64,000 nucleotides of DNA from an uncultured Pelagibacteraceae bacterium (GCA_902588895.1 CACIRC010000002.1:62001-126000); one strand, 5' to 3'. Shown: positions 17,698 to 29,116, counted from the first letter of the stretch. Notes: generated from the sequence alone by a model not told the origin. Made by a program: numbers and translations.

Positions 17698-18590
17698 TGA
17701 TTGCTTTTAATAAATATTATAACCACTTTAATTTACTTTCATCAGTTTTAATTCTTGTTTCATTATTACTGTTAATATTTAAAGGGCTTAATTTCGGTAT
17801 AGACTTTAAAGGTGGTACATTAATTGAATTAAGAGCTTCAGATTCAAAAATAAATGTTAGTTCATTAAGAGATAGATTTAATCAAATGGACTTAGGAGAT
17901 GTTTCAGTTAAGAAATTTGGTAATGATACTGATTTTTTAGTAAAATTTGAAAATAAAGACAACAAAAAGAACATTATTGAGGAAATTAAAGCTAATTTAG
18001 ATAAATCTTTTGGAAACAATTATGATTTTAGAAGAGTTGAAAATGTTGGTCCAAAAGTTAGTGCCGAATTATTAAAATCAGGGGTAATAGCAATATCTTT
18101 GTCTTTAGCATTAATGTTGATTTACATTTGGATTAGATTTGAATGGCAGTTTAGTCTAGGTGCAATTTTAGCTTTGTTCCATGACGTAATTGTAACTCTA
18201 GGAGTTTTTTCTCTATTTAGTTTAGAAATTAATTTATCAATTATAGCAGCGGTGTTAACAATAGTTGGATATTCAATGAATGATACAGTAGTTATTTTTG
18301 ACCGTGTGCGTGAAAATTTAAGAAAATATTCAGATATAAAAATTTTTGAATTAACTAATATTTCAATCAATGAAACGTTATCAAGAACTATTATAACATC
18401 TGCAACTACTTTACTTGCTTTATTAGCGATCTATTTTTTTGGTGGAGAAATATTAAAAGGATTTTCACTTGCAATGATACTCGGTGTTGTTTTTGGAACT
18501 TATTCCTCAATTTATATAGCTAATACTGTTTTGGTTAGACTAAGAGTTTCACAAAAAACTGTTCTTAGAGAAGAAGAGGATAAAAAATAA
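17697..18590 (+). CDS. secF: Protein translocase subunit SecF
   Basis: This 297-residue protein has LNFGIDFKGGTLIELR near the N-terminus and the VGYSMNDTVVIFDRVRENLR core motif in the membrane domain. It partners SecD. The gene ends one base before the convergent PuuD-like gene. Confidence 0.96.
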   Translation: MIAFNKYYNHFNLLSSVLILVSLLLLIFKGLNFGIDFKGGTLIELRASDSKINVSSLRDRFNQMDLGDVSVKKFGNDTDFLVKFENKDNKKNIIEEIKANLDKSFGNNYDFRRVENVGPKVSAELLKSGVIAISLSLALMLIYIWIRFEWQFSLGAILALFHDVIVTLGVFSLFSLEINLSIIAAVLTIVGYSMNDTVVIFDRVRENLRKYSDIKIFELTNISINETLSRTIITSATTLLALLAIYFFGGEILKGFSLAMILGVVFGTYSSIYIANTVLVRLRVSQKTVLREEEDKK

Positions 18591-18591
18591 T

Positions 18592-19194
18592 TTAATATAA
18601 ATTCTGAGCTATTACCATTGTAAGTAACATTGGTAATGATAACAAAGTATTTGTTCTTGAGAATAGCATTGCAGTTTTAGCTGATTTAGCTTTAATTTCT
18701 GGATCACTCTCAACTATTCCTAAAGCTCTTTTTTGATTTGGCCAAATTACAAACCATACATTAAATGCCATTATAATTCCTAGCCACATTCCAATCCCAA
18801 TTGCAGTGTGCTTAGCTACACCTGAACCAAGACTTAAAGTCATTGCATCATGAAGATATCCATTAAGATAAGCAAGAATTAAACCTGAAAGGACAGTTAA
18901 CGCTGCAGCCCATCTAAAATAAAATAATGCTGCAGGGGCAATTACTTTGCCAATGGCTGGTTTTTGTTCATCTGGAATTTTTCCCATGTTTGGAATTTGA
19001 ACAAAATTGAAATACCACAATAATCCAATCCACATAATTGCAACAATCACATGTATATATCTAAACAACCAGCTCCAGAATAATGTATCAATAGCTATCC
19101 CATCGTTTAAATAAAATAATCCTAAAAACAATATTATTGCTAACGCAAGTGATGTGTGAATTGTTTTTGATAATGATGACAATAAATTACTCAT
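18592..19194 (-). CDS. PuuD-like (Urate_ox_N) integral membrane protein
   Basis: This 200-residue protein has five to six membrane helices and segments typical of the membrane domain of urate hydroxylase PuuD (FRYIHVIVAIMWIGLLWYFNF, NVWFVIWPNQKRALG). Histidines in the helices could bind heme. The C-terminal cytochrome c domain of full PuuD is absent. Relatives occur in genomes without purine catabolism, so urate oxidation should not be assumed. It stands alone between secF and uvrA. Confidence 0.65.
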   Translation of the reverse strand: MSNLLSSLSKTIHTSLALAIILFLGLFYLNDGIAIDTLFWSWLFRYIHVIVAIMWIGLLWYFNFVQIPNMGKIPDEQKPAIGKVIAPAALFYFRWAAALTVLSGLILAYLNGYLHDAMTLSLGSGVAKHTAIGIGMWLGIIMAFNVWFVIWPNQKRALGIVESDPEIKAKSAKTAMLFSRTNTLLSLPMLLTMVIAQNLY

Positions 19195-19244
19195 GATTCT
19201 GTATAACTATACACTAATTTTTTGATATTTTTAAGTTGTTAAAT

Positions 19245-22097
19245 CTAAGCTAATAGAGGTTTTAAAAATTGACCGGTATAACTATCCTTAACTTTGCATA
19301 CTTCTTCAGGTTTTCCTTCGGCGACAATATTTCCACCTTTTACACCACCCTCAGGACCCATATCCACAATGTAATCTGCTGTTTTAATTACATCTAAATT
19401 ATGTTCAATGACAACTACTGTGTTCCCAAGTTTTACAAATGTATGAAGTATTTCTAAAAGTTTTTTAATATCATGTTGATGCAAACCTGTTGTTGGTTCA
19501 TCTAAAATATACATAGTTCTTCCTGTTGATCTTTTTGAAAGTTCTTTCGCAAGCTTAATTCGTTGCGCCTCACCTCCTGATAGTGTAGTTGCTTGTTGAC
19601 CAATTTTTATATATCCCAATCCAACTTTTTTAAGAGTTAACAATTTTGTTTTTATATTAGATATATTTTCAAAATACTCACACCCCTCATCAACAGACAT
19701 ATCTAAAACATCAGCAATACTTTTACCTTTAAATTTAATTTCTAAAGTTTCTCTATTGTACCTAGTACCCTTACATTCATCACACTGTATATAAACATCA
19801 GGTAAAAAATGCATTTCATATGTAATTACACCATCACCCTCACATGCCTCACATCTACCTCCTTTAACATTGAAAGAAAATCTTCCTGGTTTATACCCTC
19901 TTGTTTTGGACTCTGGCAGGCTTGTAAACCAATCTCTAATGGGTCCAAAGGCCCCTGTATATGTTGCTGGATTTGATCTAGGGGTTCTTCCAATAGGAGA
20001 TTGGTCAATATCAATTATTTTATCAATTAATTCTACGCCCTTATAACCTTTAAATGATTTAGGTGCTTTTCTTGCTTTATTATTTAAAGTTAAATTTAAA
20101 GCATGAAACAATGTTTGTAATATTAAGGTAGATTTTCCACTTCCAGAAACACCAGTAACACAGGTGAATGTTCCAGTTGGAATTTTAAGATTTACATTAT
20201 TTAAATTATTTCCACTTGCACCATTGATTTCTACAAATCTTCCATTTTTAGCTAAACGTCGTGATTTTGGAATTTCAATTGTTTTTTTATTTGCAAGATA
20301 TTGACCTGTAATACTATTTTTATCTTTTTTAATCTCATCATATGATCCTTGAGCTGTTATCTCGCCGCCATTACTTCCAGCTTCAGGTCCTAGATCAATA
20401 ATATGATCTGCATTTTCCATTGTCTCAGTGTCATGCTCTACAACAATAACAGTGTTACCTAGATCTCGTAATCTTTTTAGTGCATTAATCAGTTTAACGT
20501 TATCTTTTTGGTGTAATCCGATTGAAGGTTCATCCAAAACATATAAAACACCAGTTAATCCAGATCCAATCTGTGAAGCCAACCTTATTCTTTGAGCTTC
20601 ACCACCTGACAAAGTTCCAGACTCTCTAGACAATGTTAAATAATCTAGACCAACATTTAAAAGAAAATTTAATCTTTCATTGATTTCTTTTAGAACATGT
20701 TCAGCTATTTTAAATTGTCTTTTATCAAGGTTATTTTCTAAATTTTTAAACCATTCTGCTGCATCTAAAATAGATTTTTTTGTTACTTCACTAATATTAA
20801 GATCATTTATTTTTACACATAATGCTTCTTCTTTTAATCTATCACCATTACAGGCTTCACAGGCAGTGTCAGATTGATATTCAGCTATTGCTTCTCTTTT
20901 CCATTCGCTATCAGACTCTAAAAATCTTCGTTCAAGATTATTAATTACACCTTCAAAGGTTTTTTTATAAGAATATTTCTCGTATCCATCGTCATAATTA
21001 AATTTAATTTCATCTTCGTCTGAACCATAAAGAATAATATCTTTTATTTTTTTAGGTAATTTTTTCCATTTTTCATCTAAAGAAAAACCATAATGTTTAG
21101 CTAAAGATGCTAAAGTTTGAGCATAATATAATGTGGTTGATTTTGACCAAGGTTCTATTGCTCCATCTGCTAAGCTTTTTCTTTCATCAGGAACAACTAA
21201 ATTTGGATCAACATTTAACTTCATACCAATTCCTTCACACTCTTCACAAGCTCCATAGGGACTGTTAAATGAAAAAAGTCTTGGCTCAATTTCCTCAATT
21301 GTAAAACCACTCTCAGGGCATGCAAACTTTGTAGAGTAAATTAATTTTTCAATTTTTCTAAATTTTTGAGGAAGTGTTTCATCTTCATATTCTACAAAAA
21401 CTAAACCGTTAGCTAAATTTACCGCCGTTTCAATGCTTTCAGCTAATCTGTTGCCAAGTTTTGAATTTAAAACTATTCTATCTACTAAGACTGAAATATC
21501 ATGTTTAAGTTTTTTATCTAGATTAGGTGATTTTTCTATATCATATAGAACATTATCAATTTTAATTTTTCTAAACCCTCTTCTCTTGTAGCTTAAAATA
21601 TCTTTTTTATATTCACCTTTACGACCTCTTACTACTGGAGCGTAAATATATATTGTTGATTTTTTTGGTAATTTTTTAACTAAATCTACTATTTGTGTAA
21701 TTGTTTGAGAAGTTATTGGTTTACCTGTAAATGGTGAGTAGGGGATACCTGCTCTAGCGTATAACACTCTCATGTAATCATAAATTTCAGTTACAGTTGC
21801 AACAGTTGATCTTGGGTTTTTTGAGGTATTTTTTTGCTCTATTGCAATAGCTGGACTTAACCCTTCAATTAAATCAACATTTGGTTTTTTCATTTTATCT
21901 AAAAATTGACGTGCATAAGCAGACAAACTTTCCACATAACGTCTTTGACCTTCTGCATAGATAGTATCGAAAGCCAATGATGATTTTCCCGATCCTGATA
22001 GACCCGTTATGACCACAAATTTGTCTTTTGGAATCTCTACAGTAACATTCTTCAAATTATGTTCTTTAGCGCCCTTAATAACTATCTTTTTCATCAT
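19245..22097 (-). CDS. uvrA: Excinuclease ABC subunit A
   Basis: This 950-residue protein has two ABC ATPase modules: Walker [15 protein letters not shown] and [10 protein letters not shown], with signatures [12 protein letters not shown] and [12 protein letters not shown]. The zinc fingers are also present (CEECEG, and CEACEGDG paired with CDECKG). It recognises bulky lesions in nucleotide-excision repair. It is divergent from ssb with an 88-base spacer. Confidence 0.97.
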   Translation of the reverse strand: MMKKIVIKGAKEHNLKNVTVEIPKDKFVVITGLSGSGKSSLAFDTIYAEGQRRYVESLSAYARQFLDKMKKPNVDLIEGLSPAIAIEQKNTSKNPRSTVATVTEIYDYMRVLYARAGIPYSPFTGKPITSQTITQIVDLVKKLPKKSTIYIYAPVVRGRKGEYKKDILSYKRRGFRKIKIDNVLYDIEKSPNLDKKLKHDISVLVDRIVLNSKLGNRLAESIETAVNLANGLVFVEYEDETLPQKFRKIEKLIYSTKFACPESGFTIEEIEPRLFSFNSPYGACEECEGIGMKLNVDPNLVVPDERKSLADGAIEPWSKSTTLYYAQTLASLAKHYGFSLDEKWKKLPKKIKDIILYGSDEDEIKFNYDDGYEKYSYKKTFEGVINNLERRFLESDSEWKREAIAEYQSDTACEACNGDRLKEEALCVKINDLNISEVTKKSILDAAEWFKNLENNLDKRQFKIAEHVLKEINERLNFLLNVGLDYLTLSRESGTLSGGEAQRIRLASQIGSGLTGVLYVLDEPSIGLHQKDNVKLINALKRLRDLGNTVIVVEHDTETMENADHIIDLGPEAGSNGGEITAQGSYDEIKKDKNSITGQYLANKKTIEIPKSRRLAKNGRFVEINGASGNNLNNVNLKIPTGTFTCVTGVSGSGKSTLILQTLFHALNLTLNNKARKAPKSFKGYKGVELIDKIIDIDQSPIGRTPRSNPATYTGAFGPIRDWFTSLPESKTRGYKPGRFSFNVKGGRCEACEGDGVITYEMHFLPDVYIQCDECKGTRYNRETLEIKFKGKSIADVLDMSVDEGCEYFENISNIKTKLLTLKKVGLGYIKIGQQATTLSGGEAQRIKLAKELSKRSTGRTMYILDEPTTGLHQHDIKKLLEILHTFVKLGNTVVVIEHNLDVIKTADYIVDMGPEGGVKGGNIVAEGKPEEVCKVKDSYTGQFLKPLLA

Positions 22098-22124
22098 AAT
22101 TTTAGTTGCTTTAAATTAATAAAA

Positions 22125-22152
22125 TTAATATTCAGAAGAATTGTGATATAAT
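22125..22152 (+). promoter_or_regulatory. Candidate sigma-70 promoter for ssb-gyrA
   Basis: TTAATA and TATAAT are separated by 16 bases and lie 34 bases before the ssb start. The -10 match is perfect and the -35 match is weak. The same spacer must also contain the uvrA promoter. I saw no clear LexA-type palindrome. Confidence 0.45.
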
Positions 22153-22185
22153 TCTAATTAACTAATTTAACAAATATTAAATATT

Positions 22186-22635
22186 ATGGCTGGAAGTTTA
22201 AATAAAGTATTATTAATTGGTCGTTTGGGCGCAGATCCTGAAATTAAGCAAATGGTTAATGGCAAAAGTGTTGCTAGATTAAGCCTTGCAACGAGTCAAT
22301 CCTGGAAAGATAAAAACACAGGTGAAAGAAAAGAAAAAACCGAGTGGCACCGTGTAGTTGTATTTAATGAAGGTTTAGTAAATGTCGTTCAACAATATTT
22401 AAAAAAAGGTGCTCAAGTTTATGTCGAAGGACAACTAACAACAAGAAAATGGAAAGATGAACAATCAGGGCAAGATAAATACTCCACTGAAATAGTTATA
22501 CAAGGATACAATTCTTCACTTACAATGTTGGGTGGAGGTAACTCTGGTGGTGGAATTCAAAATGACACAACTCAACAAAATAACGTTGAGGATTCTTCAC
22601 AAGTGTCAGATATGGATGATGAAATTCCATTTTAA
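22186..22635 (+). CDS. ssb: Single-stranded DNA-binding protein
   Basis: This 149-residue protein has an N-terminal OB fold (about residues 1-110, with [10 protein letters not shown] and EWHRVVVF) and the acidic protein-interaction tail DMDDEIPF at the C-terminus. It coats single-stranded DNA during replication and repair. gyrA follows five bases later. Confidence 0.97.
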   Translation: MAGSLNKVLLIGRLGADPEIKQMVNGKSVARLSLATSQSWKDKNTGERKEKTEWHRVVVFNEGLVNVVQQYLKKGAQVYVEGQLTTRKWKDEQSGQDKYSTEIVIQGYNSSLTMLGGGNSGGGIQNDTTQQNNVEDSSQVSDMDDEIPF

Positions 22636-22640
22636 TTTCT

Positions 22641-25220
22641 ATGAAAAATACTGAAGAGTTTAAAGATAAAAATATAAAATTAATCTCAATGCATGATGAG
22701 ATGAGTTCATCATATCTTTCTTATGCAATGAGCGTAATTGTAAGTCGTGCTCTTCCTGATGTAAGAGATGGATTAAAACCAGTTCATAGAAGAATTTTAT
22801 ATGCAATGTACAAAGGTGGATACGATTGGTCTAAACAATTTAGAAAATCTGCAAGAATAGTTGGAGACGTTATTGGTAAATATCACCCGCATGGTGATCA
22901 ATCTGTTTATGATGCTTTAGTTAGAATGGTGCAAGATTTCTCCATGAGTTTACCGTTAATTCAAGGCCAAGGAAATTTTGGTTCAATAGATGGCGATCCT
23001 GCTGCAGCAATGAGATATACCGAAACACGTTTGTCGAAAGTTTCTCAATTTCTGATTGATGATATTGAAAAAAATACAATTACTTTCAAAAGCAATTACG
23101 ATGAAACTGAGAAAGAACCTAGTGTTTTACCAGCACAGTATCCAAATTTATTAGTAAATGGAGCCGGTGGTATCGCTGTTGGAATGGCAACAAGTATACC
23201 TCCTCACAATTTAGGTGAAATTATTGATGGTACTTTGGCCTTAATAGATAATAAAGATATTAAAATTAGAGAGTTAATGAAACATATACCTGGTCCAGAT
23301 TTTCCAACTGGCGGTGTAATTATAGGTAAAGATATAATTAAACAAGGATATAACAACGGTAGAGGGTCCTTTAAGATAAGGGGTGAAATCTCAATTGAAC
23401 AACAAAAAAATGGTCGTGAAAGACTGGTAATAACTTCAATACCGTATCAAGTTAACAAATCTGTTTTAAACGAAAGGATTGCTCAGTTAGTAAGAGAAAA
23501 AAAGATAGAAGGTATAAGAGATATTCGTGACGAATCAAACAGAGAAGGTATTAGAGTAGCAATAGATTTAAGAAACGGTGTAGAACCAGAAACTATAAAG
23601 AGACAATTATATAAAAACACTCAAATAGAAAGTTCGTTTGGCTTTAATACTTTAGCTATTGTTGAGGGAAAACCTCAAACTTGTACTTTAAAAGATTTTT
23701 TATCTAATTTTTTAACTTTTAGAGAAGATGTAGTTATTAAGAAAACTAAATTTGATCTTCAAAAAGCTGAGGAACGAGCACATATATTAATCGGATTATC
23801 AGTGTCAGTTGAAAATCTAGATAAAATAATAAAAATTATTCGATCATCCAAAACACCTGATGATGCAAAAATATCAATTCTAAAAACTAAATGGAAAATA
23901 AATAAATCACAAAAATTAATTTCTTTAGTAGAGGGAAAAAAGGGTAAAAACAATTATTCTTTATCTGAGCCACAAGTTGTAGCTATTTTAGAATTAAGAC
24001 TTCAAAAATTAACTGCATTAGGAATAAATGAAATCGAGATCGAAATTAAAAAATTAGCTGAATTAATCACTAAATATAAAAAGATTATTTCTTCAAAAAA
24101 AGAACTTTTAAAAGTAATCAGTGAGGAATTAAAAAATATTAAAGAGAAATTTGCTATTCCTAGAAGAACTAAAATTATAGATGCTGTTTTAAATTACGAT
24201 ATTGAGGAAACTATCCAAAAACAATCAGTAATAATTACTGTTACACTACAAGGATATATAAAAAGAGGTTCCTTAGATGGAGTAAAAAAACAAAAAAGAG
24301 GTGGTAAGGGAAAATCAGGCATAACAACTAGAGATCAAGACTCAGTTGTTCAAACATTATCTGTAAATACTCATACTTCAGTTCTCTTCTTTTCTACTGA
24401 GGGTTTAGTTTACAAGATTAAAGCATGGAAAATTCCAGAGGGCTCATCATCGTCTAAAGGTAAGTCTTTATTTAATATTTTACCCTTAAAGAGTCACCAA
24501 GCAATAAGCTCAATTATGCCAATGCCTGAAGATGAAACAGACTTGAAAAATTATCAAATTATATTTGCTACTGCTCAAGGAAAAGTAAGAAAAAATAGTT
24601 TAGAAGATTTTTCATCAATCAACGCATCTGGAAAAATTGCAATGAAATTGGATAACAATGATAAAATTGTAGGTGTTAAAATTTGTAAAGATGATCAAGA
24701 TGTAATTTTAAGCACTAAATTTGGAAAATGTATTAGATTTGAAGCTAAAAAACTAAGAGTTTTTAAAGGCAGATCTTCTAAAGGAATTAAAGGAATAGAA
24801 TTAGCATCAAATGATCAAATAGTATCTTTATCAGTTATTGATAACGATAAAATTAATAAAAACGGAAAAAAATCAAAAGATGAAAAATCTGAATTAAAAG
24901 CACGAGAGAAATTTGTTTTATCAATAAGTGAGAATGGTTATGGTAAAAAGACCTCACATGCAGATTACAGAGTTACTAACAGAGGTGGAAAAGGCATTAT
25001 AGGAATAGTAAATTCACCAAGAAATGGAAATATTACTTCATCCTTCCCTGTTTTTGAAGGCGATGAAATTTTAATTTCTACGAACAAAGGTAGGGTTATA
25101 AGAGTTGCTGTTAAAGAAATTAGAACTGCAGGCAGAAATACCCAAGGTGTTAGAATAATTAAGTTATCTGGAGATGAAAAAGTTGTTTCAGCTATTAAAA
25201 TTGATGATAATTTAATTTAA
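22641..25220 (+). CDS. gyrA: DNA gyrase subunit A
   Basis: This 859-residue type IIA topoisomerase subunit has the catalytic tyrosine in [10 protein letters not shown] GyrA box, QKRGGKG, in the C-terminal beta-pinwheel separates gyrase from ParC. The quinolone-resistance segment reads [11 protein letters not shown], with Gln where E. coli GyrA has Ser83. It introduces negative supercoils with GyrB. It overlaps coaD by one base. Confidence 0.96.
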   Translation: MKNTEEFKDKNIKLISMHDEMSSSYLSYAMSVIVSRALPDVRDGLKPVHRRILYAMYKGGYDWSKQFRKSARIVGDVIGKYHPHGDQSVYDALVRMVQDFSMSLPLIQGQGNFGSIDGDPAAAMRYTETRLSKVSQFLIDDIEKNTITFKSNYDETEKEPSVLPAQYPNLLVNGAGGIAVGMATSIPPHNLGEIIDGTLALIDNKDIKIRELMKHIPGPDFPTGGVIIGKDIIKQGYNNGRGSFKIRGEISIEQQKNGRERLVITSIPYQVNKSVLNERIAQLVREKKIEGIRDIRDESNREGIRVAIDLRNGVEPETIKRQLYKNTQIESSFGFNTLAIVEGKPQTCTLKDFLSNFLTFREDVVIKKTKFDLQKAEERAHILIGLSVSVENLDKIIKIIRSSKTPDDAKISILKTKWKINKSQKLISLVEGKKGKNNYSLSEPQVVAILELRLQKLTALGINEIEIEIKKLAELITKYKKIISSKKELLKVISEELKNIKEKFAIPRRTKIIDAVLNYDIEETIQKQSVIITVTLQGYIKRGSLDGVKKQKRGGKGKSGITTRDQDSVVQTLSVNTHTSVLFFSTEGLVYKIKAWKIPEGSSSSKGKSLFNILPLKSHQAISSIMPMPEDETDLKNYQIIFATAQGKVRKNSLEDFSSINASGKIAMKLDNNDKIVGVKICKDDQDVILSTKFGKCIRFEAKKLRVFKGRSSKGIKGIELASNDQIVSLSVIDNDKINKNGKKSKDEKSELKAREKFVLSISENGYGKKTSHADYRVTNRGGKGIIGIVNSPRNGNITSSFPVFEGDEILISTNKGRVIRVAVKEIRTAGRNTQGVRIIKLSGDEKVVSAIKIDDNLI

Positions 25221-25714
25221 TGAGTAAAATTGCAATTTATCCTGGAACATTTGATCCAATCACATTCGGACATATAGATGTAATAAAAAAATCATTAAAA
25301 CTATTCGATAAAGTAGTTGTAGGAGTTTCTGATGAAAGTAATAAAAATTATTTATTCAGCTCTGATGAAAGAATAGAAATAGTTAATAAAGCTTTATTTA
25401 AAGATCTAAAGTTAAATAGGAAAAAAATAAAAGTAGTATCATTTGGCTCTTTAACCACTGATTTATGTAAAAAATACAAATCAAACATTATTTTAAGAGG
25501 ATTGAGAGCTGTATCTGATTTTGAATATGAATTTCAATTGGCCGGTATGAATAGAAAATTGAATCAAAATATTGAAACAATTTTTTTAATGTCTGATATA
25601 GAAAATCAAATTATTTCATCTAAATTTGTAAAAGAGATTGTTAAATTAAAAGGTGATATTAAAAAATTTACCACCAAAAGTACGATCAAATCTTTAAAAG
25701 AGAAATATGAATAA
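25220..25714 (+). CDS. coaD: Phosphopantetheine adenylyltransferase
   Basis: This 164-residue nucleotidyltransferase has YPGTFDPITFGHIDV (the T/HxGH motif) and the ISSKFVKEIV segment. It makes dephospho-CoA from 4'-phosphopantetheine and ATP. It sits between gyrA and the peptidyl-prolyl isomerase and overlaps both slightly. Confidence 0.95.
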   Translation: MSKIAIYPGTFDPITFGHIDVIKKSLKLFDKVVVGVSDESNKNYLFSSDERIEIVNKALFKDLKLNRKKIKVVSFGSLTTDLCKKYKSNIILRGLRAVSDFEYEFQLAGMNRKLNQNIETIFLMSDIENQIISSKFVKEIVKLKGDIKKFTTKSTIKSLKEKYE

Positions 25715-26267
25715 AATTTTTATTAAAATACTTATTTTGTTTTTTTTTATTACAAATCAATCAATAGCTAAGGAGAATATAATGATGTTAAAATTAAAAG
25801 ATGGTGACGTTAAAATTGAATTGTTTGAGGATGTTGCGCCAAATCATGTTAAAAGAATTAAGGAATTAGCAAATAGTGGTAAATATGATAACGTTGTTTT
25901 TCACAGAGTTATTGATGGATTTATGGCTCAAACAGGTGATGTAAAATTTGGAAATTCAGAATCAAAAGATTTTGATCTTAGAAGAGCTGGTATGGGTGGA
26001 TCAGATTTTCCTGATTTAGAGCAAGAATTCAATAGTTTGCCACATGATAGAGGAACTTTATCAATGGCTAGATCTCAAGACCCAAATAGTGCAAATAGTC
26101 AATTTTTTATTTGTTTTCAACCAGCTCCATTTTTGGATCGACAATATACAGTCTTTGGAAAAGTGATTGAGGGTATGGAATTTGTAGATAAAATAAAAAG
26201 AGGTGATCAAAACAATAACGGAGCTGTAACTGATCCTGATAAGATTATTAGTTTCAAATCCCAATAA
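25707..26267 (+). CDS. ppiA: Cyclophilin-type peptidyl-prolyl isomerase with signal peptide
   Basis: This 186-residue protein has a signal peptide of about 21 residues ending at SIAK, so it acts in the periplasm. The cyclophilin core shows VVFHRVIDGFMAQTGD, the SMARSQDPNSANSQFFI active-site segment and YTVFGKVIEGM. It speeds cis-trans isomerisation at proline during protein folding. It is followed eight bases later by tgt. Confidence 0.9.
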   Translation: MNKIFIKILILFFFITNQSIAKENIMMLKLKDGDVKIELFEDVAPNHVKRIKELANSGKYDNVVFHRVIDGFMAQTGDVKFGNSESKDFDLRRAGMGGSDFPDLEQEFNSLPHDRGTLSMARSQDPNSANSQFFICFQPAPFLDRQYTVFGKVIEGMEFVDKIKRGDQNNNGAVTDPDKIISFKSQ

Positions 26268-26275
26268 ATTTTTTA

Positions 26276-27388
26276 ATGGCATTAAAAAAATTTGCCTTTA
26301 ACGTTTTAAAAAAAGATAAATTTGCTAGATGTGGTTTAATTGAGACACATCGTGGAAATATACAAACTCCAGCGTTTATGCCTGTTGGAACTCAAGCTAC
26401 TGTAAAAGCTTGTACGATAGATGATATAAAAAAAACTGGATCAGAAATAATACTTTCAAACACATATCATTTAATGATACGCCCAGGTGTTGAAAGAATT
26501 AAATCTGCTGGTGGTCTCCATGAATTTATGAATTGTGATTTACCTATTTTAACTGATTCTGGTGGATTTCAAGTTATGTCTTTGTCAAAATTAAATAAAA
26601 TTGATAGAGAGAAGGGCGCTATATTTAATTCTCATGTTGATGGAAAAAAATTTTATTTAAGCCCAGAAGAAAGCATTAGAATACAATTAGGTTTAAATTC
26701 TGATATCGTAATGATTATGGATGAATGTCCAAAAAAAACAGATGATTATCAACTAATAAAAAAATCCATGGATCTTTCTCTCTATTGGGCTGAAAGATCA
26801 AAAAAAGCATTTGGCAACAATCCTCATAAAGCTTTATTTGGTATTGTTCAGGGTGGTTTGTTCAAAGATCTGAGGCTCATATCGTTAAGAGAACTTATGA
26901 AAATTGGTTTTGATGGATATGCGATTGGTGGTTTAGCAGTTGGTGAGACTCAGAAAGAAATGTTTTCAACCTTAGATGATATTAAAGAATTTTTACCAAC
27001 TGAAAAACCTCATTATTTGATGGGTGTTGGAACGCCATCTGATATATTGGGCGCAGTAAAAAGAGGTGTCGATATGTTTGATTGTGTTCTACCAACAAGA
27101 TCTGGAAGAACAGGTTTGGCTTTTACTTGGCAAGGGAGAATCAATATCAAAAATAATAAATATCAAACTGATAATACGCCCCTAGACCCTGATTGTGACA
27201 ATTTAAATTTGAATAGGTATTCAAAAAACTATTTAAATCACTTATTTAATACAAATGAAATTTTAGCATCTATGCTGCTTAGTCTTCATAATATTAATTT
27301 TTATCAAGAATTAATGGCTTCAATTAGAAATAATATTAATGAAGGCACTTTCGATCAATTTCATGATAAATACATTGATAAGTTGTAA
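26276..27388 (+). CDS. tgt: tRNA-guanine transglycosylase with degenerate zinc site
   Basis: This 370-residue TIM-barrel enzyme exchanges guanine-34 for preQ1 in tRNAs with GUN anticodons. The base-binding DSGGFQVMS and the nucleophile segment FDCVLPTRSGRTG are intact, as is GGLAVGE. The usual zinc motif CxCxxC near the C-terminus reads CDNLNL here, so two of the three cysteine ligands are missing, though the downstream His in LNHLF is kept. The protein is otherwise full length, so activity without zinc or with a changed fold is possible. Confidence 0.92.
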   Translation: MALKKFAFNVLKKDKFARCGLIETHRGNIQTPAFMPVGTQATVKACTIDDIKKTGSEIILSNTYHLMIRPGVERIKSAGGLHEFMNCDLPILTDSGGFQVMSLSKLNKIDREKGAIFNSHVDGKKFYLSPEESIRIQLGLNSDIVMIMDECPKKTDDYQLIKKSMDLSLYWAERSKKAFGNNPHKALFGIVQGGLFKDLRLISLRELMKIGFDGYAIGGLAVGETQKEMFSTLDDIKEFLPTEKPHYLMGVGTPSDILGAVKRGVDMFDCVLPTRSGRTGLAFTWQGRINIKNNKYQTDNTPLDPDCDNLNLNRYSKNYLNHLFNTNEILASMLLSLHNINFYQELMASIRNNINEGTFDQFHDKYIDKL

Positions 27389-27419
27389 CAGCTATAGTTT
27401 TTTTGGTTCAAATTGACAT

Positions 27420-27447
27420 TTGAAAAAATAGAATAATTCTGTATATA
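27420..27447 (+). promoter_or_regulatory. Candidate promoter for tRNA-Lys
   Basis: TTGAAA and TATATA are separated by 16 bases and end 26 bases before the tRNA. A TTGACA also lies at 27413, but it has no well-spaced -10 box. Confidence 0.4.
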
Positions 27448-27473
27448 ACAAATATTCAATTTGAATAATTTGG

Positions 27474-27549
<76 letters not shown>

Positions 27550-27558
27550 TTAATTGAA

Positions 27559-28386
27559 TTAGCTAATATCTAATGGAGGATAATCTAAAATAACTCCATT
27601 CATTTTTTCATTTAAATCTTTTATTCTATTATTTGATGAAGGATGAGTACTCATGAATTCCGGTGGTTCCTTACCCTTATTAAGTTCTCTCATTCTTTCC
27701 CAAATCTTAACTGTTTCACGAATGTCATATCCTGATAGAGATGAAAAAATCATTCCTAAATAATCTGCTTCACTTTCTTGTTGTCTGTTAAAAGGATTTA
27801 ATAAGCCTATTTGAGTTATTAAACCCACAGTATTCATCCCTGTAGTTCTATTTACTTGAGATAGTTTTCCACCACTAAAAATGTCAATTAATTGAGCGCT
27901 TGTATTAACAAGAGTTGCTCTGCTTGCTCTTTCAACAGAATGTTTTGCAACGGCGTGAGCTATTTCATGTCCCATCACAGCAGCTAATCCATCAGTATTT
28001 TTAGTTGCCTCTAGTATACCTGTATAAACCGCTATCTTGCCTCCAGGCATGCACCACGCGTTTCTCACTTTTTTTCTATCAATTAATATATATTCCCATT
28101 CAAAATTTAGAGTAGGGTCTTCTAACCCAGCTCTATAAAAATATTCCGAAATTGAGTTTTCCATTTTTTTTCCAATTTCTTTGATTTCATTTAGGGTTTT
28201 TGTGTCATCACTCATTTTTTCTTTTTCTTTTATTTTTTCATAAATTGCAGCTGCCTGAGCATTTAGTTTTGCCTCAGAAACAATTTTTAATTGTTTTCTG
28301 TCAGTTATAGGTGCAGTGGTACAAGAAGATAGTAATAAACTTCCACATCCACAACTCATATAAGATAAGAATTTTCTTCTATTCAT
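27559..28386 (-). CDS. M48-family metalloprotease, probable lipoprotein
   Basis: This 275-residue zinc peptidase has HEIAHAVAKH (zinc ligands and catalytic Glu) and the third ligand Glu in ESEADYLG. The N-terminus MNRRKFL with a hydrophobic stretch and LSSC lipobox suggests a Tat- or Sec-exported lipoprotein. It resembles the BepA/LoiP-type periplasmic proteases that handle misassembled outer-membrane proteins. It is convergent with tRNA-Lys. Confidence 0.88.
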   Translation of the reverse strand: MNRRKFLSYMSCGCGSLLLSSCTTAPITDRKQLKIVSEAKLNAQAAAIYEKIKEKEKMSDDTKTLNEIKEIGKKMENSISEYFYRAGLEDPTLNFEWEYILIDRKKVRNAWCMPGGKIAVYTGILEATKNTDGLAAVMGHEIAHAVAKHSVERASRATLVNTSAQLIDIFSGGKLSQVNRTTGMNTVGLITQIGLLNPFNRQQESEADYLGMIFSSLSGYDIRETVKIWERMRELNKGKEPPEFMSTHPSSNNRIKDLNEKMNGVILDYPPLDIS

Positions 28387-28416
28387 AACTATAAAATTTG
28401 ATAATACTAGTTTAAC

Positions 28417-28494
28417 ATGAATCTTAATAATAAAATATTAATAGTATTATTTATTATTTCAATATTGTTTGTAATTTACGCAAGTTACAGTTAA
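28417..28494 (+). CDS. Possible 25-residue membrane microprotein
   Basis: A short ORF of 25 codons encodes one hydrophobic helix (ILIVLFIISILFVIYAS). It lies four bases before the DUF502 gene in the same direction. No strong ribosome-binding site is visible and AT-rich DNA makes such ORFs by chance, so it may be only part of the leader. Confidence 0.25.
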   Translation: MNLNNKILIVLFIISILFVIYASYS

Positions 28495-28498
28495 TTTT

Positions 28499-29116
28499 AT
28501 GGCAAAAAAAAGTACAAAAAAATCTTTATCTTTAACTCTTAGAAACTATTTTATTACTGGTGTTGTTGTTTTAATACCAATAGGTTTCACCCTATATTTA
28601 ACTAAAATTTTAATAGGAATATCTTCAAATCTAATTCCAAAAAATATTAATCCAAATAGTTATTTACCTTTCAATATTCCTGGCGCTGAAATTGTAATTT
28701 CAATTTTTCTTATTACTATTGTTGGTGGCCTGTCTTTATCATTTTTAGGAAGAAGAATTCTAAAATTAATTGACGATTTATTTAAAAGAATTCCTTTTTT
28801 AAGAACTGTTTATTCAGCAATTGTTCAAATGACTGAAACTTTTTCAAAAAAAGATGATGGTAAAAAGAGTGTTGTTTTAATTGAATATCCCAGAAAAGGA
28901 GTTTGGGCAGTGGGATTTGCAACAAAAGAAAATAAAGGAGAGATGGCAGAAAAAACAGGAAAAAATTTAATTAATGTTTTTGTTCCAACAACACCAAATC
29001 CAACCAGTGGTTTTTTATTAATGTTCCCAGTTGAGGATGTTATATATTTAAACATGTCTTTCGAAGAGGCTTCTAAATTCATAGTATCAGCAGGCACTTC
29101 AACTAAAAAATCTTAG
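28499..29116 (+). CDS. DUF502 family membrane protein
   Basis: This 205-residue protein has two N-terminal membrane helices (about residues 14-35 and 60-82) followed by a soluble domain with the DUF502 segments RIPFLRTVYSAIVQ, GFATKENKGE and VFVPTTPNPTSGFLLMFP. The family is widespread in bacteria without a settled function. The 3' end overlaps recG, which runs the other way, by four bases. Confidence 0.8.
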   Translation: MAKKSTKKSLSLTLRNYFITGVVVLIPIGFTLYLTKILIGISSNLIPKNINPNSYLPFNIPGAEIVISIFLITIVGGLSLSFLGRRILKLIDDLFKRIPFLRTVYSAIVQMTETFSKKDDGKKSVVLIEYPRKGVWAVGFATKENKGEMAEKTGKNLINVFVPTTPNPTSGFLLMFPVEDVIYLNMSFEEASKFIVSAGTSTKKS

